The notes under the pieces: model-generated
Seen by the model: the letters and a program-made list of their open reading frames with translations, nothing else
Told to the model about the DNA's origin: nothing
Databases searched by the model: none
Position numbers and translations under genes: made by a program
Assembly: GCA_944372315.1 (NCBI GenBank)
Contig: CALVYX010000035.1
Coordinates: forward strand, 1 to 17,333
Direction: 5' to 3'
Length of the DNA: 17,333 nucleotides
Source of the DNA: an uncultured Bacilli bacterium
GTDB lineage: Bacteria; Bacillota_I; Bacilli_A; RF39; UBA660
Part shown: in pieces, positions 1-8,406 of the stretch
How the letters are laid out: each line of letters begins with the position of its first letter
Position numbering within the stretch: the stretch's first letter is position 1

Positions 1-383
<383 letters not shown>

Positions 384-451
384 TAATTTGTTAATTTGAT
401 TAGATCAATCACATTATCTAAGTTTTCAGAGAATTATTTCTCAATATTTTT
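384..451 (+). other. 23S-5S intergenic spacer
   Basis: This is an AT-rich spacer inside the rRNA operon. It contains a small hairpin, GAGAA (429-433) with TTCTC (438-442), that could serve in rRNA processing. No tRNA is present. Confidence 0.6.
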
Positions 452-556
452 ATTGGTGATTATGACTGAGGTGGTACACCTGTTCCCATCCCGAACACAG
501 AAGTTAAGCCCTCAAGTGCCGACGATAGTTATTGCGAAAATAGGTCATTGCCAATA
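452..556 (+). rRNA. 5S ribosomal RNA
   Basis: The conserved 5S core is visible: CCTGTTCCCATCCCGAACAC followed by AGAAGTTAAG. The ends ATTGG (452-456) and CCAAT (551-555) pair as the terminal stem. The molecule is only about 105 nt; the helix IV/loop E region (about 522-545) is shorter than in Bacillus and resembles the short 5S of Mollicutes. It follows the 23S gene by about 68 bp and is followed by a T-rich tract. The exact ends are inferred from the terminal stem. Confidence 0.93.
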
Positions 557-602
557 ATTTTTTTTTTTGTAATTTTTTCCACATTATTGTGTTTTTTTTT
601 AT
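557..602 (+). terminator. Probable rRNA operon terminator region
   Basis: The 5S terminal stem runs straight into a long T tract (from about 558), followed by a weak 4-bp hairpin CACA/TGTG (580-591) and a second T run (592-600). The arrangement suggests transcription ends here, but neither hairpin is strong by itself. Confidence 0.5.
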
Positions 603-636
603 TTGTCAACATTTGGCACAAAAGTTTTAAAATATA

Positions 637-666
637 TTGAATAATATATTTTTTTTTTGCTATAAT
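637..666 (+). promoter_or_regulatory. Promoter of the tsaEB-rimI-tsaD operon
   Basis: A -35 box TTGAAT (637-642) is separated by 18 bp from a consensus -10 TATAAT (661-666) carrying the extended TGC element (658-660). The predicted start site, near 673, falls at the ribosome site GGTGAT (673-678), giving a leader of about 10 nt. This rules out the in-frame ATG codons at 665 and probably 671 as starts. Confidence 0.75.
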
Positions 667-682
667 GGTAATGGTGATTGAA

Positions 683-1135
683 ATGGATTATAAAATAACA
701 ACGCGAAATGAAACAGAAACTGTTGAAATCGCACAAAATTTAGAATCAGAAAAATTTTCTAACATGGTAATTTGTCTATATGGAGATCTAGGTAGTGGAA
801 AGACGGTTTTTTCTAAAGGATTTGCTCAAGCACTAGGTATAGATGAACCAGTAACTTCTCCTACTTTTAATATAATTAAAGAATATACAAGTGGAGAAAT
901 GCCTCTTTATCATATGGATGTATATAGATTAGATGGTAAAGTGGATGATTTAGGACTAGAAGATTATTTTCACAAGAATGGAGTAGTAATAATTGAATGG
1001 GCCGATACTATTAAGGATTATTTGCCTAATGATAGATTGGATATTAAGTTTAAAATAATAGATGAAGATTCTAGAACTTTAGTATTTATACCTCATGGTA
1101 GAGAGTATGAAGATATATGTGAGGCGATATTATGA
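683..1135 (+). CDS. tsaE: tRNA t6A biosynthesis ATPase TsaE
   Basis: TsaE is the P-loop ATPase that supports the TsaB-TsaD complex making N6-threonylcarbamoyladenosine at position 37 of ANN-decoding tRNAs in the cytoplasm. The 150-residue protein has the family size. The P-loop GDLGSGKT is at residues 34-41, the SPTF motif at 59-62, and an HMDVYR segment at 77-82. I chose the ATG at 683 because GGTGAT lies 4 bp upstream, the protein then starts like other TsaE proteins, and the -10 box overlaps the longer frame's ATG at 665. The gene opens the operon and its TGA overlaps the tsaB ATG by 4 bp, so translation is likely coupled. Identity is firm. Confidence 0.95.
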   Translation: MDYKITTRNETETVEIAQNLESEKFSNMVICLYGDLGSGKTVFSKGFAQALGIDEPVTSPTFNIIKEYTSGEMPLYHMDVYRLDGKVDDLGLEDYFHKNGVVIIEWADTIKDYLPNDRLDIKFKIIDEDSRTLVFIPHGREYEDICEAIL

Positions 1136-1764
1136 AAATATTATATCTAGATACTTCATCTAGTTTTTTATATTGCGCTATTGTAAAAAATGATGAATGT
1201 ATTGGTGAAATAAAATTAAAACTGGAAAAAGATTTGTCAGCATTAGCTTTAGGCGAGATAAGTAATTTATTTTTAGTTACTAGTACTAAACCAGATGATA
1301 TTGATAAAATATTAGTAGTAAATGGCCCAGGATCTTTTACTGGTATTAGAGTAGGACTAACTATTGCTAAAACTTTTGCTTGGGGACTAAACAAAAAAAT
1401 ATCCACTTTATCTAGTTTAGATGCTATGGCTATTTCATGTAAGGAAGATTATGATTACTTTATTCCAGTAATTGATGCTAGACGTGGATATGTTTATAGT
1501 GGTATTTATGATAAAGATAATAATATAGTATTAAAGAATCAATATATCAGCTTAGAAGTATTGAAAGCTACCTTAGATAATTTACCAGGAAGATATGTTT
1601 TTGTCACTAACGATGACATTGATGGAATTAATCCTGTTACAAAATATGATCCTGATTTTTTATCTATCATTATTAAATTCAAAGACAATGAAGAAATTAA
1701 TCCGCATGGAATAGATGCGCTATATTTAAAGTTAACAGAGGCTGAGGAAAAACTGAATGCTTAA
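1132..1764 (+). CDS. tsaB: tRNA t6A biosynthesis protein TsaB
   Basis: TsaB is the catalytically inactive ASKHA-fold partner that dimerises with TsaD for tRNA t6A37 synthesis. The 210-residue protein begins with the LYLDTSS strand of the actin-like fold, and the family signature GPGSFTGIRVGL is at residues 65-76. The length is slightly below the roughly 230 residues common in Bacillota. The start ATG overlaps the tsaE stop (ATGA), and the end overlaps the following acetyltransferase gene by 8 bp. The order tsaE-tsaB-rimI-tsaD is the standard one in Bacillota, which strengthens the call. Confidence 0.95.
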   Translation: MKILYLDTSSSFLYCAIVKNDECIGEIKLKLEKDLSALALGEISNLFLVTSTKPDDIDKILVVNGPGSFTGIRVGLTIAKTFAWGLNKKISTLSSLDAMAISCKEDYDYFIPVIDARRGYVYSGIYDKDNNIVLKNQYISLEVLKATLDNLPGRYVFVTNDDIDGINPVTKYDPDFLSIIIKFKDNEEINPHGIDALYLKLTEAEEKLNA

Positions 1765-2188
1765 TCAATTAAATATTGACAATATTAATAGTATAAAAAA
1801 AGTACAAAGTATATTTAGTGATGTATTCAAACAAAAAGACGAACTTATCAATACTTTGACAGCTAATCCTTATGTAAAGTTATGCACATATTCTGTGGAT
1901 AAAAAAATAGTAGCGTTTATTCAATATGAAGATATTTATGATCGTTATGAATTAGATAATATATTTGTTCTAGAAGAATATCGTAATATGGGACTAGCTT
2001 CATGCTTAATTCAATATATGATTGATGAAGGTAGAAAGAACAATATTAAAAATATTACTTTAGAAGTAAGAAGTGATAATTTTAAAGCTATTAGTTTATA
2101 TAAAAAATATGGATTTATAGAAAAAGCGATTCGTCATAATTATTATGGAAATTGTGATGGAATTTTAATGGAAAAAGAGATGATGTAA
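1757..2188 (+). CDS. rimI: GNAT N-acetyltransferase, RimI-like
   Basis: This is a 143-residue GNAT-fold acetyltransferase. The acetyl-CoA pyrophosphate loop is visible as R76-N-M-G79-L-A81 after the strand LDNIFVLEEY, and the C-terminal family motif NFKAISLYKKYGF is at about 108-120. In this operon position it is normally annotated as RimI, the ribosomal protein S18 N-terminal alanine acetyltransferase. The substrate cannot be read from the sequence, and RimI-like proteins can acetylate other N termini. The gene overlaps tsaB by 8 bp and abuts tsaD with no gap (TAA at 2186-2188, ATG at 2189), so it is co-translated with the t6A genes. Confidence 0.88.
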   Translation: MLNQLNIDNINSIKKVQSIFSDVFKQKDELINTLTANPYVKLCTYSVDKKIVAFIQYEDIYDRYELDNIFVLEEYRNMGLASCLIQYMIDEGRKNNIKNITLEVRSDNFKAISLYKKYGFIEKAIRHNYYGNCDGILMEKEMM

Positions 2189-3193
2189 ATGAAAGATATA
2201 TATATTTTAGGAATAGAAAGTAGTTGTGATGAAACTAGTGCCTCTATCATTAGAAATGGTACGGATGAAATTGCAACAGTAATATTATCACAAATTGATA
2301 TTCATACTAACTTTGGTGGCGTAGTACCAGAAATTGCTAGTAGACATCATGTTAAAAATATAACTATGGTTATAGAAGACTGTCTTAATAAAGCTAATAT
2401 GAGGATGAACGAAAGAGATGCCATTGCTGTTACTTATGGTCCAGGATTAATTGGTTCCTTATTAGTAGGTTTAGAATCAGCTAAAACATTATCATTTATT
2501 TATAATAAACCTTTAATACCGGTTCATCATATTGCTGGACACATTTATGCTAATAATTTAGTTAAAACAATGAAATTTCCATTAATTGCCCTAGTTGTTA
2601 GTGGTGGACATACTGATCTTGTATACATGGAAGATGAATACAAATTTAAAAGATTAGGTGGAACCTTGGATGATGCTGTAGGAGAATGTTATGACAAAGT
2701 AGCAAGGGTAATAGGTGTAGGTTACCCTGGTGGACCAGTAATAGATAAAATGGCAACATTAGGTAGTCATACTTACAATTTGCCTATTCCACTGGATGAT
2801 AATAGTTATAATTTCAGTTTTAGTGGACTAAAAAGTGCAATTATTAATTTAGTACATAATGAAGAACAACGTGGCAATGAAATTAACAAAGAAGATTTGG
2901 CAACATCATTTCAGGAAGTTGTGGTAGATATAATTACTAAGAAAACATTGAAAGCTCTAAAAGATTTTAATGTCAAAAATTTAGTTTTAGCTGGAGGAGT
3001 TGCTGCTAATAAAGGATTACGTGATAAGTTTTCTCAAATATGTGAAGAAAATGATATTGATTACACTTTCCCGCCAATAAAGTATTGCACTGATAATGCT
3101 GCAATGATAGCAACAGCAGGGTACTTCTTATATAAAGAAGGAAGATTTAGTGACCTACAATTAAATGCAAAATCAAGTGTTGAATTACAATAA
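2189..3193 (+). CDS. tsaD: tRNA N6-adenosine threonylcarbamoyltransferase TsaD
   Basis: TsaD (Kae1/YgjD family) transfers the threonylcarbamoyl group from threonylcarbamoyl-AMP to A37 of tRNA. The 334 residues match the family length. Visible motifs are LGIESSCDETS near the N terminus, the metal-binding HHIAGH at 113-118 (His114 and His118), VSGGHTDL, the YPGG nucleotide loop, FSFSGLK, AGGVAANKGLRD, and the distal TDNAAMIA that supplies the third metal ligand. The gene ends the operon. No terminator directly follows its stop; the next one is in the helD leader about 75 bp on. The separate enzyme making threonylcarbamoyl-AMP (TsaC/YwlC) is not in the window. Confidence 0.97.
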   Translation: MKDIYILGIESSCDETSASIIRNGTDEIATVILSQIDIHTNFGGVVPEIASRHHVKNITMVIEDCLNKANMRMNERDAIAVTYGPGLIGSLLVGLESAKTLSFIYNKPLIPVHHIAGHIYANNLVKTMKFPLIALVVSGGHTDLVYMEDEYKFKRLGGTLDDAVGECYDKVARVIGVGYPGGPVIDKMATLGSHTYNLPIPLDDNSYNFSFSGLKSAIINLVHNEEQRGNEINKEDLATSFQEVVVDIITKKTLKALKDFNVKNLVLAGGVAANKGLRDKFSQICEENDIDYTFPPIKYCTDNAAMIATAGYFLYKEGRFSDLQLNAKSSVELQ

Positions 3194-3198
3194 AGTAC

Positions 3199-3227
3199 TA
3201 GACAAAATTATATATTTACTGTATAGT
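3199..3227 (+). promoter_or_regulatory. Candidate helD promoter
   Basis: TAGACA (3199-3204) is separated by 17 bp from TATAGT (3222-3227). Transcription would start near 3234. This leaves a leader of about 87 nt that includes the terminator hairpin at 3268-3297 before the helD ribosome site at 3309-3317. Confidence 0.55.
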
Positions 3228-3267
3228 TAAAAGCACGTGAAGATTTATACCAACTTGTAAAAAACAA

Positions 3268-3301
3268 AACGACCCCCTACATTGGTAGAGGTTCGTTTTT
3301 T
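3268..3301 (+). terminator. Intrinsic terminator between tsaD and helD
   Basis: The left arm 3268-3280 pairs with 3285-3297 around the 4-nt loop ATTG: 13 positions with two mismatches, closed by AACGA/TCGTT. The run of T at 3296-3301 follows. It ends only 8 bp before the helD ribosome site, so it either ends the tsa operon with readthrough or acts as an attenuator in the helD leader. Confidence 0.8.
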
Positions 3302-3320
3302 GGCGTTTAAAGGAGGTACT

Positions 3321-5363
3321 ATGAATTTAACTAAAGAAGAATTACAAAAAGAAGAAAACTATTTAGAAGAGGTAACTAAAGTAGTAAGAAGTAAGATATC
3401 AGAGTTAGGACAGCAATTGTATGATCGAGAAGAAAAAGTACAAGAGTTTCAAAAATTTATTTGGGAGTCTAGACATGAGATGGATCCTACTGAAATGCGT
3501 TCTATGATGTCCAGTAATGATTTAGAAATCATGATGATGCAAAATAAGGGTAAATATTTTCAAAAGTTATTTCGTATTCAAAATAATCCATATTTTGGAG
3601 CAATTACCTTTGATGAAGGAGACAATCTTAAGAAAATCTATATTGGAATTACTCATGTGGAAGATGAAGAAAATGATAATTATTTAGTTCACGATTGGCG
3701 TGCTCCTATTTGTTCTATGTTTTATGACTATGAAGTAGGACCAGCTAGTTATAAAGCTCCAGCTGGAATCATTAATGGAAGTATTACTAATAAACGACAA
3801 TTTAAAATAGAAGACGCAAAATTAAAAAGAGTTTTTGATAACAATTTAAATATTGATGACGAATTATTACAAGAAGTTTTGGCAACAGAATCTAGTGATA
3901 AAATGAAAAACATAGTTAATACGATTCAACAAGAACAAAATGCTATCATTCGTAATGTTGAAGATAAAAATTTAATTGTTCAAGGAATAGCAGGTAGTGG
4001 TAAAACATCAGTTGCACTTCATAGAATAGCTTTCCTTTTATATAAAATAGAAAACTTATCTTCGAATAATGTTCTTATTTTTTCTCCTAATCAAGTATTT
4101 TCAGAGTATATTTCTAATGTTCTACCAGAACTTGGAGAAGATAATACCATGCAAACTACTTTCCATGATTTTTTAAAATTTCAATTACCAGAGTTTAGTC
4201 AGGTAGAATCTTTTACTGATTTTGTAGCAAGATATTATCAATATAAAGAGAAAAACATATCTTTAGTAAAATATAAACAAAGTGACAAGATGATTACATG
4301 TATTGATAATTATGTTCGAAAAGTTACTAATGAGACTAAATTTTTAAATGATTATATTTGTCATGATTTTACTATTAGTAAAGATGAATTAAACGATTTA
4401 TTGAAAGATCGATACAGTAAATTGTTGCTATTTGATCGTATTACACATATTGCTGAGTATTATGCAAGAAAATATTATAATTGTAGTAAGTCTAAACAAA
4501 AAAGTATCGAATCAAATCTTTATAAAATACTAAATATCAAAAAGAATTATAAAACAATATATAAAGATTTTCTACATAGTGTAGAGTTTAATAACGAATA
4601 TGAGGGGACTAGTACTGAAAAAGAAATAAATGATGTTGTCTCTCATAAATATATTAAATATGAAGATGCGTGTTTATTAGTATATTTAAAAGGATGTTTA
4701 GAAGGTTTTGATTATAAACCATTAATAAAGCAAGTAGTAATTGATGAAGCTCAAGATTATAGTAAATTACAGTATATCATTATCAGTAAAATATTTAAAC
4801 GAAGCAGTTTTACTATTTTAGGAGATATTAATCAAACAATTAATCCATATTATAAGTATGCATCATTGCAAGAATTAGAATCTATTTTTAAAGATAGTAA
4901 GTATTTAGAATTAACTAAAACCTATCGTTCTAGTCCTGAAATTATTGAGCATACTAATAAAATTTTAGGATTAAAATATGTATCAGCTATAAGACATAAA
5001 AATAATCGTCCAGTATTATTTAGAAAAGAAGAGGATTTAAAGAAACAATTAATAAATGATATTAACTATTTAAGAAAGGCTAATAAATCAATCGCTATAA
5101 TCACAAAAACAGATGAAGAAAGTGAAGAGTTATATGAATTATTAAAAGAGGATATAAAAGAAATAAATGTACTAAAAGCAAATACTAAAGAATTTAATAA
5201 AAATTTAGTAATTCTTCCATCTTATATTGCGAAAGGATTAGAATTTGATTCTACAATTATTTATACTAAACCAAACAATATTTACAAAAATAGTGAACAA
5301 TATTTATATTACGTAGCTTGTACAAGAAGTCAGCATCAATTAATTATATATAATAATCAATAA
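3321..5363 (+). CDS. helD: HelD-type RNA polymerase recycling helicase-like ATPase
   Basis: HelD is a superfamily-1 UvrD-like ATPase that binds RNA polymerase and frees it from stalled or terminated complexes. Visible parts are an N-terminal charged helical region (about 1-70), Walker A GIAGSGKT at 222-229 in the HelD-type context before HRIAFLLY, Walker B IDEAQD (D475, E476), motif III LGDINQTI, motif IV TYRSSPEI, motif V GLEFD, and C-terminal motif VI YVACTRSQHQ. The product is 680 residues, shorter than the roughly 770 of Bacillus subtilis HelD. I chose the ATG at 3321 because AAAGGAGGT lies 3 bp upstream; the longer frame from 3282 begins inside the terminator hairpin. PcrA/UvrD is excluded as a separate paralogue lies at 11571. 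Confidence 0.88.
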   Translation: MNLTKEELQKEENYLEEVTKVVRSKISELGQQLYDREEKVQEFQKFIWESRHEMDPTEMRSMMSSNDLEIMMMQNKGKYFQKLFRIQNNPYFGAITFDEGDNLKKIYIGITHVEDEENDNYLVHDWRAPICSMFYDYEVGPASYKAPAGIINGSITNKRQFKIEDAKLKRVFDNNLNIDDELLQEVLATESSDKMKNIVNTIQQEQNAIIRNVEDKNLIVQGIAGSGKTSVALHRIAFLLYKIENLSSNNVLIFSPNQVFSEYISNVLPELGEDNTMQTTFHDFLKFQLPEFSQVESFTDFVARYYQYKEKNISLVKYKQSDKMITCIDNYVRKVTNETKFLNDYICHDFTISKDELNDLLKDRYSKLLLFDRITHIAEYYARKYYNCSKSKQKSIESNLYKILNIKKNYKTIYKDFLHSVEFNNEYEGTSTEKEINDVVSHKYIKYEDACLLVYLKGCLEGFDYKPLIKQVVIDEAQDYSKLQYIIISKIFKRSSFTILGDINQTINPYYKYASLQELESIFKDSKYLELTKTYRSSPEIIEHTNKILGLKYVSAIRHKNNRPVLFRKEEDLKKQLINDINYLRKANKSIAIITKTDEESEELYELLKEDIKEINVLKANTKEFNKNLVILPSYIAKGLEFDSTIIYTKPNNIYKNSEQYLYYVACTRSQHQLIIYNNQ

Positions 5364-5396
5364 AAAAATATATAACGCAATTGTTATATATTTTTT
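5363..5396. terminator. Bidirectional intrinsic terminator between helD and the ABC operon
   Basis: A perfect 14-bp inverted repeat, 5363-5376 with 5383-5396, encloses the loop GCAATT. A tracts and T tracts flank it, so it can stop both the plus-strand helD transcript and the minus-strand ABC permease transcript. Confidence 0.88.
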
Positions 5397-5405
5397 ATAT
5401 TAAAT

Positions 5406-6197
5406 TTATTTCATTAATTTCTTTTCAATAAGAGAGATGACATAATACATCAAATAAGAAACTATTCCTAGAATAACAACTGAAGTAATAACTAAATTAA
5501 TATTAAATACTTGTGATCCATACATAATTAAATATCCTAATCCCATTTTAGATACTAATAATTCACCCATAATAACACCAATTAGAGACATACTGATATT
5601 GATTTTTAAAGCATTAATTATAGTTAGTTTATTACTTGGTAAAATGACTTTCATAAAAATTTGAGATTTACTAGCTTTAAAGGTTTTTAATAGTTTAATA
5701 AAGCTTTCGTTTGTTGAAATAAATCCATTATATATGTTTATTATACTTATGATTAATGAAATCATTAAAGCCATAGCAATAATGGAGTTAGTACTTGCTC
5801 CAACCCAAATAATAATAAGTGGTCCTAATGCTACTTTAGGAAGAGAATTAATAACTGTTAAATATGGATCCATTACTTTTGATATAAATTTGTTCCACCA
5901 TAATAAAGTAGCGACTACAATACCAAACACTGAGGCTATAGTGAAACTTAAAATGGTTTCATAAACAGTAATCCAAATATGACCTAATAAATTATTATCG
6001 TTATATAAATTAATTAAAGTAGTTACTACTCTAGAAGGTGAGGAATATAAAAAAGTATTTATCATTTCATATTTTGCTAATAATTCCCAAACTATTAGAA
6101 AAATTACGATGATGCTTATTTGCGTTAATTTAACTAATATTCTTTCTCTTTTTCTTTTCTTTAGAAAAAATTTATGATCATCACTGTATGTGGACAT
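5406..6197 (-). CDS. ABC transporter permease, NitT/TauT (SsuC-like) family
   Basis: This is the membrane subunit of a nitrate/sulfonate/taurine-type ABC importer. The 263-residue protein has hydrophobic segments at about 24-42, 82-100, 120-152, 198-216 and 235-256. An EAA-like cytoplasmic loop, which docks on the ATPase, lies at about 171-190 (KTFKASKSQIFMKVILPSNK). The ATG at 6197 follows a GGAGGG ribosome site by 6 bp and overlaps the end of the ATPase gene by 17 bp. It is the last gene of the minus-strand operon. The substrate is not readable; members of this family carry sulfonates, pyrimidine or thiamine precursors, riboflavin or other small molecules. Confidence 0.88.
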   Translation of the reverse strand: MSTYSDDHKFFLKKRKRERILVKLTQISIIVIFLIVWELLAKYEMINTFLYSSPSRVVTTLINLYNDNNLLGHIWITVYETILSFTIASVFGIVVATLLWWNKFISKVMDPYLTVINSLPKVALGPLIIIWVGASTNSIIAMALMISLIISIINIYNGFISTNESFIKLLKTFKASKSQIFMKVILPSNKLTIINALKINISMSLIGVIMGELLVSKMGLGYLIMYGSQVFNINLVITSVVILGIVSYLMYYVISLIEKKLMK

Positions 6198-6936
6198 CTA
6201 AATCCCTCCAAATCATATCATAGTATGTACTAAATTCTTTAGCTTTTCTGTTATTAATAGGAGTAGATTTATTAGATAAATTAATATGATATATATTTTT
6301 TACTTCAGCAGGTCTTTTGGTTAGGACTACTATTCGATCAGATAGGCTAATAGCTTCAGCTAGATCGTGTGTAACCATAATAACAGTTTTACCTTCGTTT
6401 TTAATTATTTTATAAACATCATCAGATAAAGCTAATCTAGTCTGGTAATCAAGTGCTGAGAACGGTTCGTCTAACAGAAGAATATCAGGATCCGTTGCTA
6501 ATGTTCTAATTAATGCTACACGCTGCCTCATTCCTCCTGATAATGATCCAGGATATTTGTCGATAAAATCGCCTAATCCATATGTTTTTAGTAATCGAAT
6601 CACCTTATTTTTATTATCATCATTTAATTCATGTGTTATTTCTAATCCAATAAGACAATTATCTAGTATGGTTCTCCATGGAAATAACGAATCGTTTTGC
6701 AACATATAACCAATTTTAATATTATTGTGGCCAAACTTGATATTACCACTAGTTGCTTTTTCTAGGCTAGATAGGATCGATAGTAATGATGATTTACCAC
6801 ATCCACTAGGTCCTACAATCGATAGGAATTCCTTATCATAAATATCTAAATCTATATCTTTTATCGCTTCAATTTCTCCGTTTTGATCATGATAGAATTT
6901 TTTTAAATGTTCGATTTTTAAAACGGATTTTTCCAT
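6181..6936 (-). CDS. ABC transporter ATP-binding protein, NitT/TauT (SsuB-like) family
   Basis: This is the cytoplasmic ATPase driving the importer. In 251 residues it shows Walker A GPSGCGKS (42-49), the Q-loop MLQND (Gln80), signature LSGGM (132-136), Walker B ILLLDE (152-157), the D-loop SALD, and the switch histidine in VTHD (His190). All catalytic residues are intact. The ATG is 1 bp after the stop of the binding-protein gene, with AAAGGAT as ribosome site inside that gene's end, so it was built for translation coupled to the binding protein. Because the binding-protein gene is interrupted upstream, its normal promoter at about 11092 is now roughly 4 kb away and beyond oppositely directed genes. 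Confidence 0.92.
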   Translation of the reverse strand: MEKSVLKIEHLKKFYHDQNGEIEAIKDIDLDIYDKEFLSIVGPSGCGKSSLLSILSSLEKATSGNIKFGHNNIKIGYMLQNDSLFPWRTILDNCLIGLEITHELNDDNKNKVIRLLKTYGLGDFIDKYPGSLSGGMRQRVALIRTLATDPDILLLDEPFSALDYQTRLALSDDVYKIIKNEGKTVIMVTHDLAEAISLSDRIVVLTKRPAEVKNIYHINLSNKSTPINNRKAKEFSTYYDMIWRDLDVHIQ

Positions 6937-6937
6937 T

Positions 6938-7713
6938 TTAATCCTTTGTATAAATTAATGAATTATAATCAACTGGTTCATCGATAGCACCATAAGTTAT
7001 CATAATTTTTTGTAAGTGATCAAATGATTCTTTAGTAAACTGAGTAGTTTTAGGCCAAGTATCTTGAGCTTTATATCGTTCCACTACATTAGTTGTATCA
7101 TTTAATGAAGTATCAGGGAAAAAGCTTAAAATAGTCTCTGCTATTGTTTCACTGTCATTTTCATGAACGAAATCTAATCCTTTTTGAATAGCTTTAGTAA
7201 AGTTATCTATTAGTTCAGGATTATCTTCGATGTAACTAATTCTAGCACTATAAGAAGTATAAGGTACAATACCACCTAATTCCCCAATAGATGCTACTAC
7301 ATAACCATATCCTTGTTGTTCCATTTCTAATGCAGTAGGTTCAAATAATGTTACAAAATCACCAATACCACTAATAAAAGCTCCACCCATAGAAGCAAAC
7401 TCAATACTAGTGTCAATTGTTAAATCATTTTTAGGATCAATACCTGCTTCTCTTAGAGCCCATTCAAATGTCATTTCAGGCATTCCAGCAGCACGCCCTC
7501 CAATTACATATTTTCCACGTAGATCATCTAGAGTAAAATCTTCAATTTTTTCTCTAGAAACTAGAAAACTTCCATCTTTTTGTGTTAATTGAGCAAAAGT
7601 TTTTAAATAATCCTTTTCTCCTCCATTGTAAACATATATTGTTGCTTCACTACCACAGAAAGCAATATCCATATCTCCTGATAGTATAGCTGCTGTAACT
7701 TTATCAGCACCTG
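6938..7713 (-). pseudogene. ABC substrate-binding protein, C-terminal fragment of an interrupted gene
   Basis: This is the distal part of an NMT1/SsuA-like periplasmic-binding-type protein (NitT/TauT family). Read on the minus strand from the core at 7713, the frame gives GADKVTAAILSGDMDIAF and continues open to the TAA at 6938-6940. It covers residues 74-330 of the rebuilt protein, including GRAAGMPEM, GDFVTLFEP and EELG-like segments typical of the family. The N-terminal 75 residues are at 10822-11064, across the inserted element. An internal ATG at 7672 preceded by AGGAGAT could restart translation, but the product would lack the export segment and part of lobe 1. The frame has no other damage, so the gene is interrupted rather than decayed. 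Confidence 0.9.
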
Positions 7714-7734
7714 CTACTAATGCAAAAAGATAGC
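7706..7734. repeat. Left element junction (attL-type): core plus inverted arm
   Basis: The core AGCACCTG is at 7706-7713 and also at 10840-10847. The element-side arm 7712-7734 is the inverted copy of 10821-10843, with 21 of 23 positions matching. The likely crossover dinucleotide is the CC at 7710-7711. The other side of the core is binding-protein coding sequence. Confidence 0.88.
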
Positions 7735-7751
7735 AAATAATGATAACAACG

Positions 7752-7760
7752 TGCTATAAT
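7752..7760 (+). promoter_or_regulatory. Extended -10 promoter for the plsC-like gene
   Basis: TGC immediately before a consensus TATAAT (7755-7760) forms an extended -10. No good -35 is seen 17 bp upstream, which is common with this type. It lies 31 bp before the GTG start, inside the element. Confidence 0.65.
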
Positions 7761-7791
7761 ATAACTAGAGTAATTTAATAGAGGTGTACTT

Positions 7792-8406
7792 GTGAAAAAA
7801 GAAGATGCAATATTATATAGAATTTTAAGACCAATTATAAATTTTCTGTTTCGACTATTATATCGTCCTACTATTATAGGTGATAATAACATACCAAAAG
7901 AAGGATCAGTTGTTATATGTGGAAATCATACTAGCATGTTTGATATTCCTTTATTATTTTGTACTACTAAAAGAACAATCCACTTTTTAGCTAAAGATGA
8001 ATTGTTTAAAGGATTAGGTAAACCATTCTTTAAAGCTATGGCATGTATTCCTGTTAATAGAAGAAAAAAAGATCATGAGGCCTTAGAAAAGGCAATAAAA
8101 GTATTGGAAGATAAAAAATTAATTGGAATTTTTCCAGAAGGTACGTTCAATAGAACTAATGATATAATAATGCCTTTTAAATTTGGTGCAGTATCAATGT
8201 CATCTAAGACTAATAGCACTATAGTACCATTTTCTATTACTGGTGAATATAAAATTTTTAGAAAAAATAGAATTACTATTTGTTTTGGTAAACCCTATAA
8301 AATTAAAACTTCTAATTTAGAAGAAGCTAATAGTGAATTAATGGAAAAAGTAAAAAAATTAATTATAGAGAATCGTAAAGAAAAGAGTGTGAAAGATGAA
8401 AAATAA
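7792..8406 (+). CDS. 1-acyl-sn-glycerol-3-phosphate acyltransferase family protein (PlsC-like)
   Basis: PlsC-type enzymes transfer an acyl chain to lysophosphatidate at the inner face of the membrane, in phospholipid synthesis. The 204-residue protein has the catalytic HX4D box NHTSMFD at 45-51 (His46, Asp51) and the acceptor-binding FPEGT at 114-118, plus a hydrophobic stretch at about 11-24 that can associate with the membrane. The start is GTG at 7792 with AGAGGTG 5 bp upstream. It is the first gene in the inserted element and overlaps the next gene by 11 bp. Whether it is the housekeeping PlsC or a second copy cannot be told from the window; acyltransferases of this fold can also act on other lysolipids. 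Confidence 0.87.
   Translation: MKKEDAILYRILRPIINFLFRLLYRPTIIGDNNIPKEGSVVICGNHTSMFDIPLLFCTTKRTIHFLAKDELFKGLGKPFFKAMACIPVNRRKKDHEALEKAIKVLEDKKLIGIFPEGTFNRTNDIIMPFKFGAVSMSSKTNSTIVPFSITGEYKIFRKNRITICFGKPYKIKTSNLEEANSELMEKVKKLIIENRKEKSVKDEK

Noticed and set aside
665..682. Longer tsaE start at the ATG at 665
   Set aside because: That ATG overlaps the -10 box TATAAT and lies before the predicted transcription start. The ATG at 683 has GGTGAT upstream and gives the usual TsaE N terminus.
3237..3260. Seven-codon frame in the helD leader as an annotated gene
   Set aside because: It has a GTG start without a ribosome site and lies only 3 nt from the predicted transcript start. It is kept as part of the attenuator idea only.
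3282..3320. Longer helD start at 3282
   Set aside because: It would begin in the terminator loop and add 13 residues unlike the family. The ATG at 3321 has a near-perfect ribosome site.
7704..7892. Minus-strand 62-codon frame across the left junction
   Set aside because: It runs antisense to the plsC-like gene and its promoter, has no ribosome site, and spans the att arm. It is a shadow frame.
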